From the NCBI GenBank assembly GCA_029204225.1, contig CM055097.1, forward strand, positions 8,821,426 through 8,885,425: a stretch of DNA of 64,000 bases, read 5' to 3'. Both the position numbers and the translations under genes were made by a program. A model generated the notes under the pieces. The model saw only the letters and a list, made by a program, of their open reading frames with translations. It was not told the DNA's origin and did not search any database. This DNA is from Diphasiastrum complanatum. Its lineage: Eukaryota; Streptophyta; Lycopodiopsida; Lycopodiales; Lycopodiaceae. Each line of letters opens with the position of its first letter. Position 1 is the first letter of the stretch. Below are positions 10,809 to 21,719 of the stretch, one piece after another.

Positions 10809-11656
10809 ATGGGATCTGCAGGAGCATACCTTCTAGAAGCTAGTGAGAGGTTAAATTCTACCAATTATGCTATTTGGAAAGTGAGGATGGAGTCACTCAT
10901 GGTGCTTCAGATGAGTTTCTAATTGATAATGAAGATAAACCTCTAGGTGCACAAGAGTTAGCTGATTACAAGAGAAGATCTAGGCTTGCACTTCATTGTG
11001 TGAAGATGAATGTAAGCAATGATTTACTGAGAGAAGTATTAGCTTGTACTAGTGCTAAAGAGGCCTGGGAATCTTTAAAATCAATCTATGAGTCTAGTAA
11101 CACTTCGAGGGTTCTCATGCTTAGGAATCAGATTCTGCAAAGCATGAAGAGGAGTGATGAGAGTGCACAGGCTTATGTGCTCAGAATCAAGACTCTCAAT
11201 AGGGAGTTAGCTTCTATTGGAGAGAAGATTCAAGATGGTGAGCTTATTCATATTTTCCTTAATGGTCTAGGGTGTGACTTTTCAAATTTGGTCCAAAGCT
11301 TTGCAATCCAAGACACTTTGCCCACTATAGAAAAGCTTCACAGTGTATTAGTGGCTGAAGAGTGTAGGATGATGCATACCAATGCAAGAATGAATGCTAT
11401 TTCTCTGCAGGATGGTGATGAAAAAGCAAATTTCTCATTCAAAGGCAAGAAGAAGACCAATGGCAAGAAGAAGCACTTCAAGGAGACCAAGGAGGAGGAT
11501 GAGGCTTCAAGCTCAAAGAGCAAGATCAAAGACAAGTCCAAGTACAAATGCTTTTTCTGTGGAAAAAAAAGAAAACTTTGCATCAGAATGTCTCAAGAAG
11601 AAGAAGGCACAAGAGAGCAAACAAAGCAACATTGCACATCAGGAGGAGGAGGATGA
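10809..11656 (+). pseudogene. Copia 2 gag, frameshifted
   Basis: The ATG at 10809 opens MGSAGAYLLEASERLN and STNYAIWKVRME, parallel to copia 1 gag. The frame shifts near 10890 and resumes as DEFLIDNEDKPLG, with KEAWESLKSIYESSN, RVLMLRNQILQ and NGLGCDF. The zinc knuckle CFFCGKK is broken at an A run near 11562, and the rest (ENFASEC) lies in another frame. The gag protein would not be complete. Confidence 0.88.
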
Positions 11657-11699
11657 AGAAGAGTCATCTTTGATGGTTTCCAACAAATCTCTATCATCT

Positions 11700-11800
11700 A
11701 AGAGCAACACTAATGATTCTTGCTAGATTGATAGTGGGGCTAGTTCCCACGTGACATATCAAAAGGACATTTTCCAACTTTACTTTCTTACAATAATTTA
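11700..11800 (+). pseudogene. Copia 2 protease fragment
   Basis: IDSGASSHVTYQKD is the aspartic-protease active-site region. The expected tryptophan codon just before it is TAG (11724). The sequence then jumps within about 100 bases into the middle of integrase, so the rest of protease and the start of integrase are deleted. Confidence 0.8.
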
Positions 11801-11874
11801 CATAGATCAATCTATATTGCAAGTAGTCAAGAATGTAAGATAAGTGGAATAGGAACCATTCCATTGTATGTTGG

Positions 11875-12480
11875 ATGTACCTCCTGTCTAGCAAATCAAT
11901 GGTGTTTCATTCTTTTGTAAAGTTCAAGACTGTGGTAGAAAATCAACTTAGTACCAAGATTAAGGTATTAAGGAGCGATAATGGAGGTGAATATATCTCC
12001 AATAAGTTGATTGACTTTTGTAGTTCTAATGGCATAAAGAGGGAGTTGTCATGTCCACACACCCCTCAACAAAATGGAGTAAGTGAGAGAAGAAATAGAT
12101 CTCTTTGTGAGTGTGCTAAGGCCTTAAGGCTAGATGCTTCTCTATCCAAGCCATTTTGGGGTGAAGCAATAACTTGTGCTAATTATTTGTGCAATAGATT
12201 GCCTAACTAAGCCATTGGAGGAATCACACCATTTGAAGATCTATTTGGAGAGAAGCCCAATCTCAAGGATCTCAAATTTTTTGGATCCACTTGCTATGTA
12301 CACCAATCCTTGGATAAAAGGAAGAAGGATGATGCGACCTCCATCAAAGGCATCTTTGTGGGATATGGTGAGAATAGCAAAGGATATAGAGTCTTCAATC
12401 CCATCACTAGCAAGGTGATAGTGAATAGGGATGTTATTTTTTATGAAGGACATGCTTGTGATTTGGATGATAATGATACT
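11875..12480 (+). pseudogene. Copia 2 integrase, N-terminally deleted
   Basis: The zinc finger and first catalytic aspartate are missing. The second aspartate (LRSDNGGEY) and glutamate (NGVSERRNRSLCE) remain, followed by FWGEAITCANYLCNRLP, a TAA stop (12208), then KGIFVGYGENSKGYRVF. Close similarity to copia 1 integrase shows that both belong to the same lineage. Confidence 0.88.
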
Positions 12481-12957
12481 AATCATCTTGATGCCAAGGA
12501 TCATGCTAGGATGGAGGAGGAGCTTCCAAGTGAAGAAGAACTTGAGGACTCACCTCAAGATGCAAGAACTTCAAGAACTCCAAGAAGATCTACAAGGGCA
12601 AGGACTGAGCCATTGAGGCTAACTATGATGGTCAAGGTGATCAAAGGAAAGGCTCATCATCTTTCACATCTTACACCTTTTTTGCTTCAATGTTAGATGA
12701 GCCAACATGCTATGAAGATGCTTATATATCTAAAAGTTGTATGGATGCTATGCAAATAGAGTATGATGCTCTCATTGATAATCATACTTGGGATCTTGTG
12801 GATCTTCCTCAAGGGAAGAAACCTCTTGATTGCAAGTGGGTATTTAGATTGAAGTATAACCAAGATGGATCAATAAGTACGCATAAAGCTAGGCTTTTAG
12901 CCAAAGGTTTGTTACAAACCAAAGGCATTGATTATGATGAGACTTTTGCTCCTGTGG
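12481..12957 (+). pseudogene. Copia 2 RT N-terminal fragment
   Basis: An acidic linker is followed by EPTCYEDAYISKSC, CKWVFRLKYNQDGS, KARLLAKGLLQ and GIDYDETFAPVA. Homology ends abruptly after FAPVA at about 12957, before the YIDD motif, at the border of the foreign segment. Confidence 0.85.
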
Positions 12958-14300
12958 CACTATCAAATAGAGTTAATTAACTGGGTTCAGTAAGTCAAAA
13001 TTCCACTCAATCAAATGAAACATTAATTGATTCTGAGCTATATTCACAAATCTGAAATGGAAGCATGAATTCATATAACTTAAACAGTCCTTCAGAACCT
13101 AGTTCTACATTGGAAGGAATTATATGAATCTCAATCCAATTGTCTCGTATATAAGAAATTTCTAAAAAGTAGAGGTTTAAAACTAAAAGAGAAATAGTTT
13201 TTTTTACGGGTTTTCGATTCGGAATTTATGAGATATCATTGAGGGATCCGGATCTATATCTCATAACCTCTCCAGATACCCTAAATAGGCTTTACCAATG
13301 GTTTCAACTATTAGATTTACAAATAATGTAAATACTAACAATGGGCCTACAGATCATTCTCACACAAGAATTTCCTCTTTGAAATCAGTGATGTCCCATA
13401 CCATCAGTTTTTTCTCCAAGAAAGTCCTTTGCTTTTAAATCTGATCAACAGAAAATCAGAAAGATTATTTGTCCATCCTATACCTAATATAGGATCCGAT
13501 CTTCAAAAAGATCTTTAACCGCATTATCTAATAATCCAGAGATCTCATAACTTCATCTGGATTTCCAATACCAGATATGCACATATCTATTCCACCAAGT
13601 ACTGGAGTACCCCCAAATTTGTTCCAAATGAATTGCAATAATCCATTAACAAAATTATGATTTAACAAGAACCCGCACATGGCTTTAAGATATTTTATGA
13701 TTTTAAGGAAAGAGTCCGGTTTGTAATAGTATTGAATACTCATTACTGACTTTTTCAAATCTTTGATATCTTATACATTGTAACCTAGGAACTTTTTGAT
13801 TGAAATTATGAAATTTCTTTTAAAAGGGGGAAAAGAAAATGATAGGAATAAAACTGTCATGGGATTAACCAGTTGCATAGATTTCTTTTGTGGAATCCAG
13901 TTTGTGTGCAATGGTGGAACTATCCAGTGGAATAGAGGAAATCTCTAGTGATTGTTTTGAATAATCTGGAACTAGAGTGATTTTGGGAGTTTTGAGCTGT
14001 GAGATATTCATGAATATGGAAAATAGTGGTAAAGATTGAATTAAGATTCACTGATTGGCTATCAAATACCATTTAGTTATGGATTGGATTAGTGGAATAA
14101 AGCTATAATCTTAACCTTATATCCAAAGATGTCTGTATAAGTCAGCCTAATCTTGGTTTGTGCACTAAGATCTGAAGTAGGTTGAATGATTGAAAGAATT
14201 TTGTTGATAGAAGTATGATGGTTGGAAACTTGTGATGTGACATTATTCACTTCAGAGATTTCCCAGATATGTTATTTACTCAAGAGAAATAGAAACTTCT
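12958..14300. repeat. Unclassified dispersed repeat, copy 1
   Basis: This segment replaces the RT core of copia 2. Blocks such as GATGTCCCATACCA, TCCAATACCAGATATG, CACTGGAG-type strings and GCAATAATCCATT recur in the same order at 32050-33300. A 76-codon minus frame (13528-13758) contains NHNFVNGLLQF, matched in copy 2 by FINGLL, so an old coding region is possible. No protein family was recognised. Confidence 0.55.
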
Positions 14301-14304
14301 GTAG

Positions 14305-14770
14305 ATGAGTTACAAAGTGGATAGGAGGTCCACAAGTGCTTTTGTTACCTTTTTTTTCAATGACATAGTGTCTTGGCTTTCCAAAAAGAAAGACACGATT
14401 TCTCTATCTTCAACCGAGCTGGAATACAAGGCATTAACATCAACAACCAAGGAGATCTTCTGGTTGAAGAGGCTTTTGGTGGAATTGCAAGTCATGGAGG
14501 CCGAGGAGCAGCCAATCATATATTGTGACAACCAGTGAAGCCAAGCATTAGCAACCAATCCCACATTCCATGCAAGGAGCAAGCACATAGAGATTGCTCA
14601 CCATTTTGTGAGGAAAAAGGTTCAAGCAAAGGAGATCAAGCTACATCATGTATCTTCTTCAAATTGCCTTGCTGATCTACTCACTAAAGCCTTGCCAAAA
14701 GCTTCATTTATCAAGTTAAGATCAGCTTTAGAAGTTGTAGATAGATGTACCATAGATGTATCGTGTAAAA
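14305..14770 (+). pseudogene. Copia 2 RNase H fragment
   Basis: DRRSTSAFVTFFF, SLSSTELEYKAL, IYCDNQ followed by TGA (14536), then ARSKHIEIAHHFVRKKVQ and CLADLLTKALPKASF. The usual SSCEAEY block has become SSTELEY, and the stop after the DNQ motif truncates the frame. Confidence 0.85.
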
Positions 14771-14778
14771 TTGAGGAG

Positions 14779-15285
14779 TGTTAAAATTTAGCAATTTTCA
14801 CATGGTTTTTGCAATGTATTTGAATCTAGGAACCACCAATGGATGATGTGGTAGATTAGATAGATCTTATCCAAAGTGGATATGGATGAGTACAATGAGC
14901 TTTCCCACACGTGCTGGATGTAACTTAGGAGAGAGATTATGGTGATTGTGTACGTGATCCATGATGGATCCATTGTGAAGCTAATGATGAGAAACATTGG
15001 CAATCTTGTGATTTTCACTCTCTTTAGCAACTTCTTTGTGAATGAATGCTTAGTATTTCATAAGTAAACTAATTCTCTGTTATCAGGCCATACAGTAGCA
15101 GTACTTCACACATGTGAAGCCGTGGATCATCATTTCTTGATTGTTCTTGCTTGGAATCACAAAAATTGTCAACTAAAAGCTAGAATTGGAAGCTAGTCTT
15201 GACGTAGATCAAGATCCCAAGCTACCAATCACTTTTTTGTGATCATTTGTAGATCAATTTTAGTCCAAAACTCTAAAATTTGACA
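14779..15285 (+). repeat. 3' LTR of copia 2 (different subfamily from the 5' LTR)
   Basis: It begins TGTTAAAATTTAGC after the purine tract TTGAGGAG (14771-14778) and ends AAATTTGACA. It has the family landmarks (CAGGCCATACAGTAGCAG, a CACATGTG motif, TTTGTAGATCAATTT near the end) but is 507 bp long against 660 bp, and most of its first half cannot be aligned to the 5' LTR. Confidence 0.7.
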
Positions 15286-15767
15286 AGTGTATGTTGTACA
15301 AAAGCTGTTGCAAGAAAATGCAAAACTTTAGACAAATCATGAGTCATTAGAAAAAGTTATTTCGGATATTAGAATAGAATCTGAAAAAATGCAAGTAATA
15401 TTCCATTCTATTCATTCTGAGAATTTGCAATTATTGAAAGATGTGAAACTATCAACAAAAAAGCCTAAAAAGTATAAATTAAAGTGACAATCTTGCAAGG
15501 ATATTCATAGTATCTCAAGACAAAGTTATCGAAATAGAAGGATTCATGCATTCAAGTAAATATTTTGTAATTTTTGTCATCTAATTAATTGAATGTGTTT
15601 ATTTGTAACTAGATTAAACTTTTTTTAATTTATTTTATTTCTATGCAAGTCTGCATTGGTTGCAAATCAAAATATAAGAGATAACGGATCAATTGAAAGA
15701 CATTAGGTTGCATATTGACAAGTAAATCAACTAAAATTCACGTATAAAGTCTAAAATTGTAGAGAGC

Positions 15768-16052
15768 TTGATGATGGACATACAAAAATTCTTAGATAAA
15801 ACTATTGTCCAGGGTGCTTGTGATTTTGTTGGGATAAGCAGGGAAGCATATGTTAAAATTTTCAAATTTATCATAGAAGCATTTAAGCAAGTTTGTATTC
15901 AGAAAGTTCCTCTTCCAAGGTCATATCATTTGAAGCATAAGAGAAATAGCTTAAACATAAGAATGCATAGAAATATAGGCAGCCTATTTCATGTTGACTC
16001 ATTCAACGTTGAGGGCTCTGTAACAGTACAAAACACATTCCATCAAACTTAG
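15768..16052 (+). pseudogene. Unidentified protein remnant
   Basis: A 94-codon open frame contains MDIQKFLDKTIVQG, YVKIFKFIIEAFKQVC, VPLPRSYHLKHKRN and MHRNIGSLFHVD. The mix of hydrophobic helices and conserved-looking proline and histidine positions reads like a real protein piece, not random sequence. The upstream 15300-15760 shows only stops. I do not recognise the family. The remnant 500 bases downstream on the other strand may come from the same kind of element, but that is a guess. Confidence 0.35.
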
Positions 16053-16550
16053 AACATGATAATATATTCAAAGCATTGTAGATGATGTATAAAATTCTAA
16101 GCATTTACCTTAATATTGATAATACCGATTTCGTGTTGTATAGCAATTTCTATTTTCTCTCTTCTTGTATAAACTTGCATGCTTTTCTAAACTTGTTGTA
16201 CTCTATAGATTTTATTATTTGTCAAATTTGAACTCTGCGATAAAACCACTAAATTAATTGACAAATGTAGTTTCTTTTCTCACTGGTTCCTCCATGCTGT
16301 CTGTTTTGATAATACGATGTCTGAGCTTGCCAATGTGACTTCTCCGTCATTGTGATGACCAGGTACTCAGGCTTCCATATGGGTTTACAAAAAATGTTGT
16401 ATGATTTCTTAGTATATGTTTCACATGTTAAATGTAGTATCAGTCTTATGATTAGATCAAAATATATAGTTCAATAGAAAGCAAGTCTAGTCATTTCTAC
16501 TGACCATGTAATGAGTGATGTGATCTGCTCCCCATGCTTTTGATACCGCA

Positions 16551-17290
16551 TCAACAAACTTGACACAAGTCTTTTGTATCAATGTCAGTAAATTTATCTT
16601 TCCTTAAAATTTCAATCATTTTGTCAAGCTTCCTCCATACATCAACTTTGAGTAATCTAGTTGATCCTCTCACCTCAAAGTCTTGAGTGGAAGCAATGAT
16701 GTCCTTCCAGATTGAGTGTTGAATACTAGAACCCTTACCTATGTGGTTTAATAGAAATAGATGTACTTTTGCTCCTCCTATGCTTGGCTTAGTAGGCATA
16801 TTTCCTAAATTTCTTCAAAGCTTTTCATCTTTCTATATTTTGGCATGTCCCTTTCGATAGAACATCTTCTAATTGAGAGATAGCTTCCTTTCAGAATGAT
16901 GCTAGCTTAGTATTCCAAGAATAAACTATATGAAGATAAATAAGCTTCTCTATTATCCTAACCTCTGCATGAAGAGTGCAAACATGCACATTTTTCAAAG
17001 GAACCGGCAATACAGACTTCCAATTTGGATCTACATTTTCTCTAGTAATGCATGTACTCGTAGTAACATCTTTCGCCATTTTCATGAAGTACAAACAATG
17101 ATGTTTAGATGTAGCACCATGAGAGACATTGTACATTCATTTCAATGTTTTCAAATCACCTGCTAGATGCCATTCTACATTGAAGTCTCCAACTCCTAGA
17201 ACATTAAGAAGTCCTCCATATGGTCCTTGATGATCCTAGGGTAAGATGTCCTACAAAATAAGTTAGACTTAATTCAATAAGAATTAATAC
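16551..17290 (-). pseudogene. Unidentified, decayed protein-coding region
   Basis: Three minus-strand frames chain together: GVGDFNVEWHLAGDLKTLK (near 17170-17215), MYNVSHGATSKHHCLYFMK and NVHVCTLHAEVRIIEKLIYL (16891-17136), then MPTKPSIGGAKVHLFLL and KLDKMIEILRKDKFTDID (16551-16799). Breaks between them are single stops or frameshifts, so this was a protein of at least 200 residues. The HGATSK..CLY.MK block looks like a zinc-binding motif that has lost a cysteine. I cannot name the family; a mobile-element protein is plausible given the context. Confidence 0.45.
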
Positions 17291-17299
17291 TATCTATTG

Positions 17300-18419
17300 A
17301 ATCTAATGTAATCATGAGTGATACCTAAAAAATTGCCAACCACCAAATGCCATTTTTGGACTAAGACCACAAGATTGTTGGAAACAAAAAAAAAAATTAT
17401 GATAGTTTTATTTTGATAAAAATTAAAATAAAACAATTATAGCATTGTCCTTAGCATGGACCCATAAGGTCTTGGTAATAGATTATCACAAATATTTAGA
17501 TATGATGCTCTTATTTTCAATTTGTGCAATGTTGTTACTTAGCCTTAGCATTGATATGTGTGGTATCTACATTGTAGCTCCACATTATTGGGCAAAGCCA
17601 GTTGTGGAGCCCATGGGCTCCTAGATGTCTCTATCTACTACACAAACCGAGGTTTGAGCCTATGCATCTATTGGCAAGAGTAACACTCTCATCCAATTTG
17701 ACTACAATGGGGCCCAATGATTTTATTTTTTAATCTTCTAGTCGTGACAAGCTATTCTTTGTGAATGTACCTTTGCATCTCAAAACATTTTGCCAACTTG
17801 TTCGTCAAACCCACTAAGAAATGTTGGCCTATTTGGTAATCTGAAGATGGTATGTTAGAAATTGGTACTTTATTATTGAAAAAGGGTTGAAAGGCTCATC
17901 GTTAGTTCCAATTTCCAACAATTTAAAAAGAAGAGTTGAGTAACACGCTTATGGGTTGGGACCATGGGTCTCTTCAAAAAAAAAGAAAATGCTTTATGCA
18001 ACTACAAGAAACTTCGAAAAATTATAATCGTAGTCTACAAATCTCAAGCTAGCAACATACCTTATCAAGTAAAAAATCATCATCTTACTTGGAGTTTCAA
18101 GATGAATGAAAACATTATTTTGAAGTAACAACTTTTATTAAATAACTATTCTTCAAATGATTAGAATTCAGTATGTTGATTCAATTCTTGAGATACGTGT
18201 GCATGTTTCTTTGAAATGAGAAGTAAATTATTTTTTATTTTCTTCTTTTGTGTATTTTGAATACGTTGAGATGGCAAAACTTAAAAAGAATCATAAAGAG
18301 AGAAACAAACACATTCAATATTTCACTGATCTAGAAAAATAAGAGCTGTTTGCAGTCATAATGTTGTATTTATGTTCCATTTTGTATCATTATCATCAAC
18401 TTCCATATATTCATATCTA

Positions 18420-18420
<1 letters not shown>
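17300..18420. other. No recognisable gene
   Basis: AT-rich sequence with scattered poly-A runs. No frame with protein character and no LTR boundary was recognised. Confidence 0.4.

Positions 18421-18422
<2 letters not shown>

Positions 18423-18479
<57 letters not shown>
18423..18479. repeat. (TG)n microsatellite
   Basis: About 28 uninterrupted TG units. Confidence 0.97.
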
Positions 18480-18481
<2 letters not shown>

Positions 18482-19060
18482 CCTACAATTCTTTGAAAAA
18501 AAAGATATAACCTACAACAATCTCATAACAGGCGCCATAATCTAAGATGGTTTTAGTTACGCATCTACACATGAGAGGTCTAACAAATTGTAATCAATGA
18601 TCTTTGATTTCTTCAAATCACTATTAAGCCATAAATATTGGTTATACTCAAATAGAGTTTCTAAGGATTTTTTTTGTTTTCTTATTTCAGTAGTTCTTAA
18701 AGTCAATTAAAGCATATAGGCAACAATTTAGAGGTGTGTACAACCTATGTTTTTTATAATTTTGATACCAAGGAAAGTGTCAAACAAATACAACCACATA
18801 GAAGAGGTCTTGAAACTTAAGAATAATATAAAAGTACAAACTTTTATGAAACAATAATAGAATAAAAGATATTTTAAAAGTTAGATCATAGATTCATTAT
18901 TTGTTTGTTCAATAGATTGGACAAAGCCAACAATGTACTTGTGATTCTTTGGAGCACATACAAGCTCTATGAATCTTCATATACATTGTTTTCATATGTG
19001 TCTATTTTGTTTTTCTATGTAGTCTCAATATGATAATGTACCTTGTTTGACTAGAAAAGT

Positions 19061-20388
19061 TTGAGCACAATGGGTCAAAGACTAAAACATGTTTGTCTCC
19101 CACCATACACAAGTTGGATTTCAATAATGCCTATGGTAGTGGATAAAAAATTCTCCTTTAAATTGAAAGCTTTGAGATGTGATGTTGGTGGAGAGAATGA
19201 CTTTTGTGAGCAAGAGGGGGTCAAAGAGAGTTTAGTTGTGCTTATTCCCCTAAACAAAATGGGGTTGCCGAGAGGAAAAATAGAACTTTATGTGAATGTG
19301 CAAAAGCTCTTAGGATTGAAGCATCTCTTCCAAAGGATTTTTGGGGAGAAGCAATTACATGTGCTAATTATCTTTGAATATACTTCCTCATCTTGCTTTA
19401 GGAGGAAAGTCACATTTTGAGATCATGTACAAGGACAAGACTAAGGTTGATCGCCTTAGAATCTTTGGATGTATTTACTTTGTTCATGTGCCTTTAGAGA
19501 TGGATGATCCTAGTTCTATTAAAGGTGTGATGGTTGGATATTCATCTACAAAGAAAGCTTATAGAATCTTTATACTCTCTACTAACAAAGTTATTGAAAG
19601 TAGAGATGTGATCTTTCATGAAGATCAAAATCACAACTTGGATGGGGCCAAGATCAAAGCACCTCATTCAGATGCATCTTCAATTGTAAATCTTGAGACA
19701 ATCAAGACATGTTGGGGCTGAGGCTTGAGGAGGAGCATCTTAAGACAATCATACCAAGAATATCTATGAGAGAGAGATCCAAGCCCAAAAAGGCTCTCAT
19801 ATGTGGATAAAGGCAAGCAAGTGGATGATGGATCCACCTATCATGCACTTTTTTATGGTATGAAGTGGTATGAAGCCATGACAAAGGAGTATTATGCCTT
19901 GATTACCAACAACACTTGGGAGCTAGTGGATCCACCTATCAACAAGCATATTATTGGATGCAAGTGGGTGTTTAGAATCAAGTATAACAATGATAGTTCT
20001 ATCAACAAGCTCAAAGTATGACTATGTGCCAAAGGATATGCCCAAATTTATGAAGAGACCTATGCAATCGTTGCAAAGATGGTGACTATAAGAGTTATTA
20101 TCTCTAATGCATGCTATTTCAAGTGGAGAATGTTCCAACTTGATGTTTCCAATGCCTTTCTTAATGGCTATCTTGAGGAGGAGCTATATATGGAGCAACG
20201 TCAAGGTTTTATCAATCAAGGTGAAGAATCCAAGGAGAGATCAACTTGGAGCATATTGGATCATCATCATGTATTGTTGATCTCCTCACCAAACCATTGC
20301 TCAAGGGTGCCTTCATCAACTTTAGATCTAATTTTGGCTTGATTCCAAGCCTATGTTAAATTAAATAGATATATTTTAAGGAGGAGGG
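19061..20388 (+). pseudogene. Copia 3 integrase-RT-RNase H, internally deleted
   Basis: Integrase is represented by LKALRCDVGGEN and, after frameshifts, RLRIFGCIYFVHVPLE and VMVGYSSTKKAYRIF. RT follows with WYEAMTKEYYALI, CKWVFRIKYNNDSS and FQLDVSNAFLNGYLEEELYM. Directly after QGFINQGEE the frame runs into IVDLLTKPLLKGAF, the end of RNase H. About 1.2-1.5 kb including the YIDD motif is therefore deleted. The purine tract AAGGAGGAGGG precedes the LTR at 20389. Confidence 0.85.
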
Positions 20389-21130
20389 TGAAAATTAGTA
20401 AAAATTATCTATCTTGAGTTTTGGGGGTGTTTTGACTTTTCCACCCCATATACATATGTTAGTAGATGATTAGGCCAAATTTATCTAATGATGTAGCTCA
20501 AAGTAGTGTAGGCTCTTACCACATGGCTTGATGGTAGAGGGCTAGTGATACCTTATCATGTGTTGTCATGAAGTCATGTGACCAATCAAAAGTGAAAATC
20601 CATGAAATTGGGCCAATCATGTTCAAGGGTCCTTATGTCACTAGAACAATCAAATTAGGAGGAGATATGAAAGGGGTCCAATCAAATTGTATGTGGACTA
20701 AACCTCTAGAGGCTTGAATCACTTGAGACAGGGAGAGAGTGATTTGACACTTAGTTTTTTGGAGAGATTTGGAGATTCTACACTTAGAGAGATTTTCTTG
20801 TATTCTCTCTCTACCCGAGGATCCTCACTTGTATTCTCTCTCTACCTGAGAGCAAGACAATTTTTTATTTAGTTTTTTTCATCACAAGTTGCCTTCACAT
20901 GTGTATGATGAGTGGTGCATGTTTCATGCATGTATTAGGTGCTCTTGCCTTAGAGTTGCCAAGCTAGTGTCTTTCTATCTTATTGATGTTGAATCTATGT
21001 GCAATTACTCACACTTTAGGAGATCATTCACATTGTTTGGGTTGTCCCCACATGTGTGAAAAGTACACAATTTTGAAAAAATATAAACTGTTTAACTTGA
21101 GTATCATTGTTCAAGTTGATCCTCTTCCTT
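20389..21130 (+). repeat. 3' LTR of copia 3 (right end uncertain)
   Basis: Starts TGAAAATTAGTAAAAATT after the purine tract. Inside, CTTGTATTCTCTCTCTACC occurs twice within 45 bases (about 20797-20850). CACATGTG-type motifs lie near 20895 and 21050. No second LTR copy is present, so the right end is only an estimate. Confidence 0.5.
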
Positions 21131-21317
21131 TTCTATAATCTCTATATCAATTTCTCTAGATGGAACTAGCTTTGGTGGAGAATGTGTAGTTGTAATAGGA
21201 AATGAATTTTCGATGACAATTTTTATTATATGTCTCATGCCAAAAAAATGCATTAACTTCTACGAGGTGACTTTTGGACAACAAAACTGCAAAAATCAAA
21301 ATCAGTGAGCAAGTGTC

Positions 21318-21540
21318 TGTTGGAGAGTTTGCGGATCCCAAGGCCACCCTAACCCTAGCTAATTAGTGAGAGGGATTTGGCACCCTGCACATGTAAGTCC
21401 AACCCGATGATCACATAGGGATTCGATTAATTAGAAAGCCAATAAAAGGACTTTAGTCCTATTATGTGGGACTATATAAGTAACAATTTCAAATCATTGT
21501 ACATGTTCTCTTTTCATTTCAATACAAGCAGGTTGGCCCT
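21318..21540 (+). promoter_or_regulatory. LTR-like promoter segment
   Basis: A TGTTGGAG start near 21318 is followed by CCAATAAAAGGAC (near 21441) and a TATA box, ACTATATAAG, at about 21470. This spacing and order are typical of an LTR U3/R region. No matching partner or coding region was found nearby. Confidence 0.35.
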
Positions 21541-21719
21541 CTTATGGAATGGATGTGGAATGTCCTTGCTCTCTATCTCTTTTCCTCCATCTCTCAGTCA
21601 ACGGAAGCTCGAGCGAGTGCGTGTAGGATCGGAAGCACCACAAACAACAGCAGAATATTCAAATTGAATGATTTAGACAAATGCACAATGAAACGATACA
21701 GTAGTGGGACTAAAAAATT

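Larger units (their letters stand above)
9516..15285 (+). mobile_element. Ty1-copia retrotransposon 2, chimeric
   Basis: A plus-strand element with 5' LTR, primer site, gag, protease, partial integrase, partial RT, RNase H, purine tract and 3' LTR. The two LTRs share only scattered blocks, and about 1.3 kb between RT and RNase H is foreign. No 5-bp target duplication is visible (ATTGG on the left, AGTGT on the right). It looks like parts of two related elements joined by recombination rather than one insertion. Confidence 0.8.
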
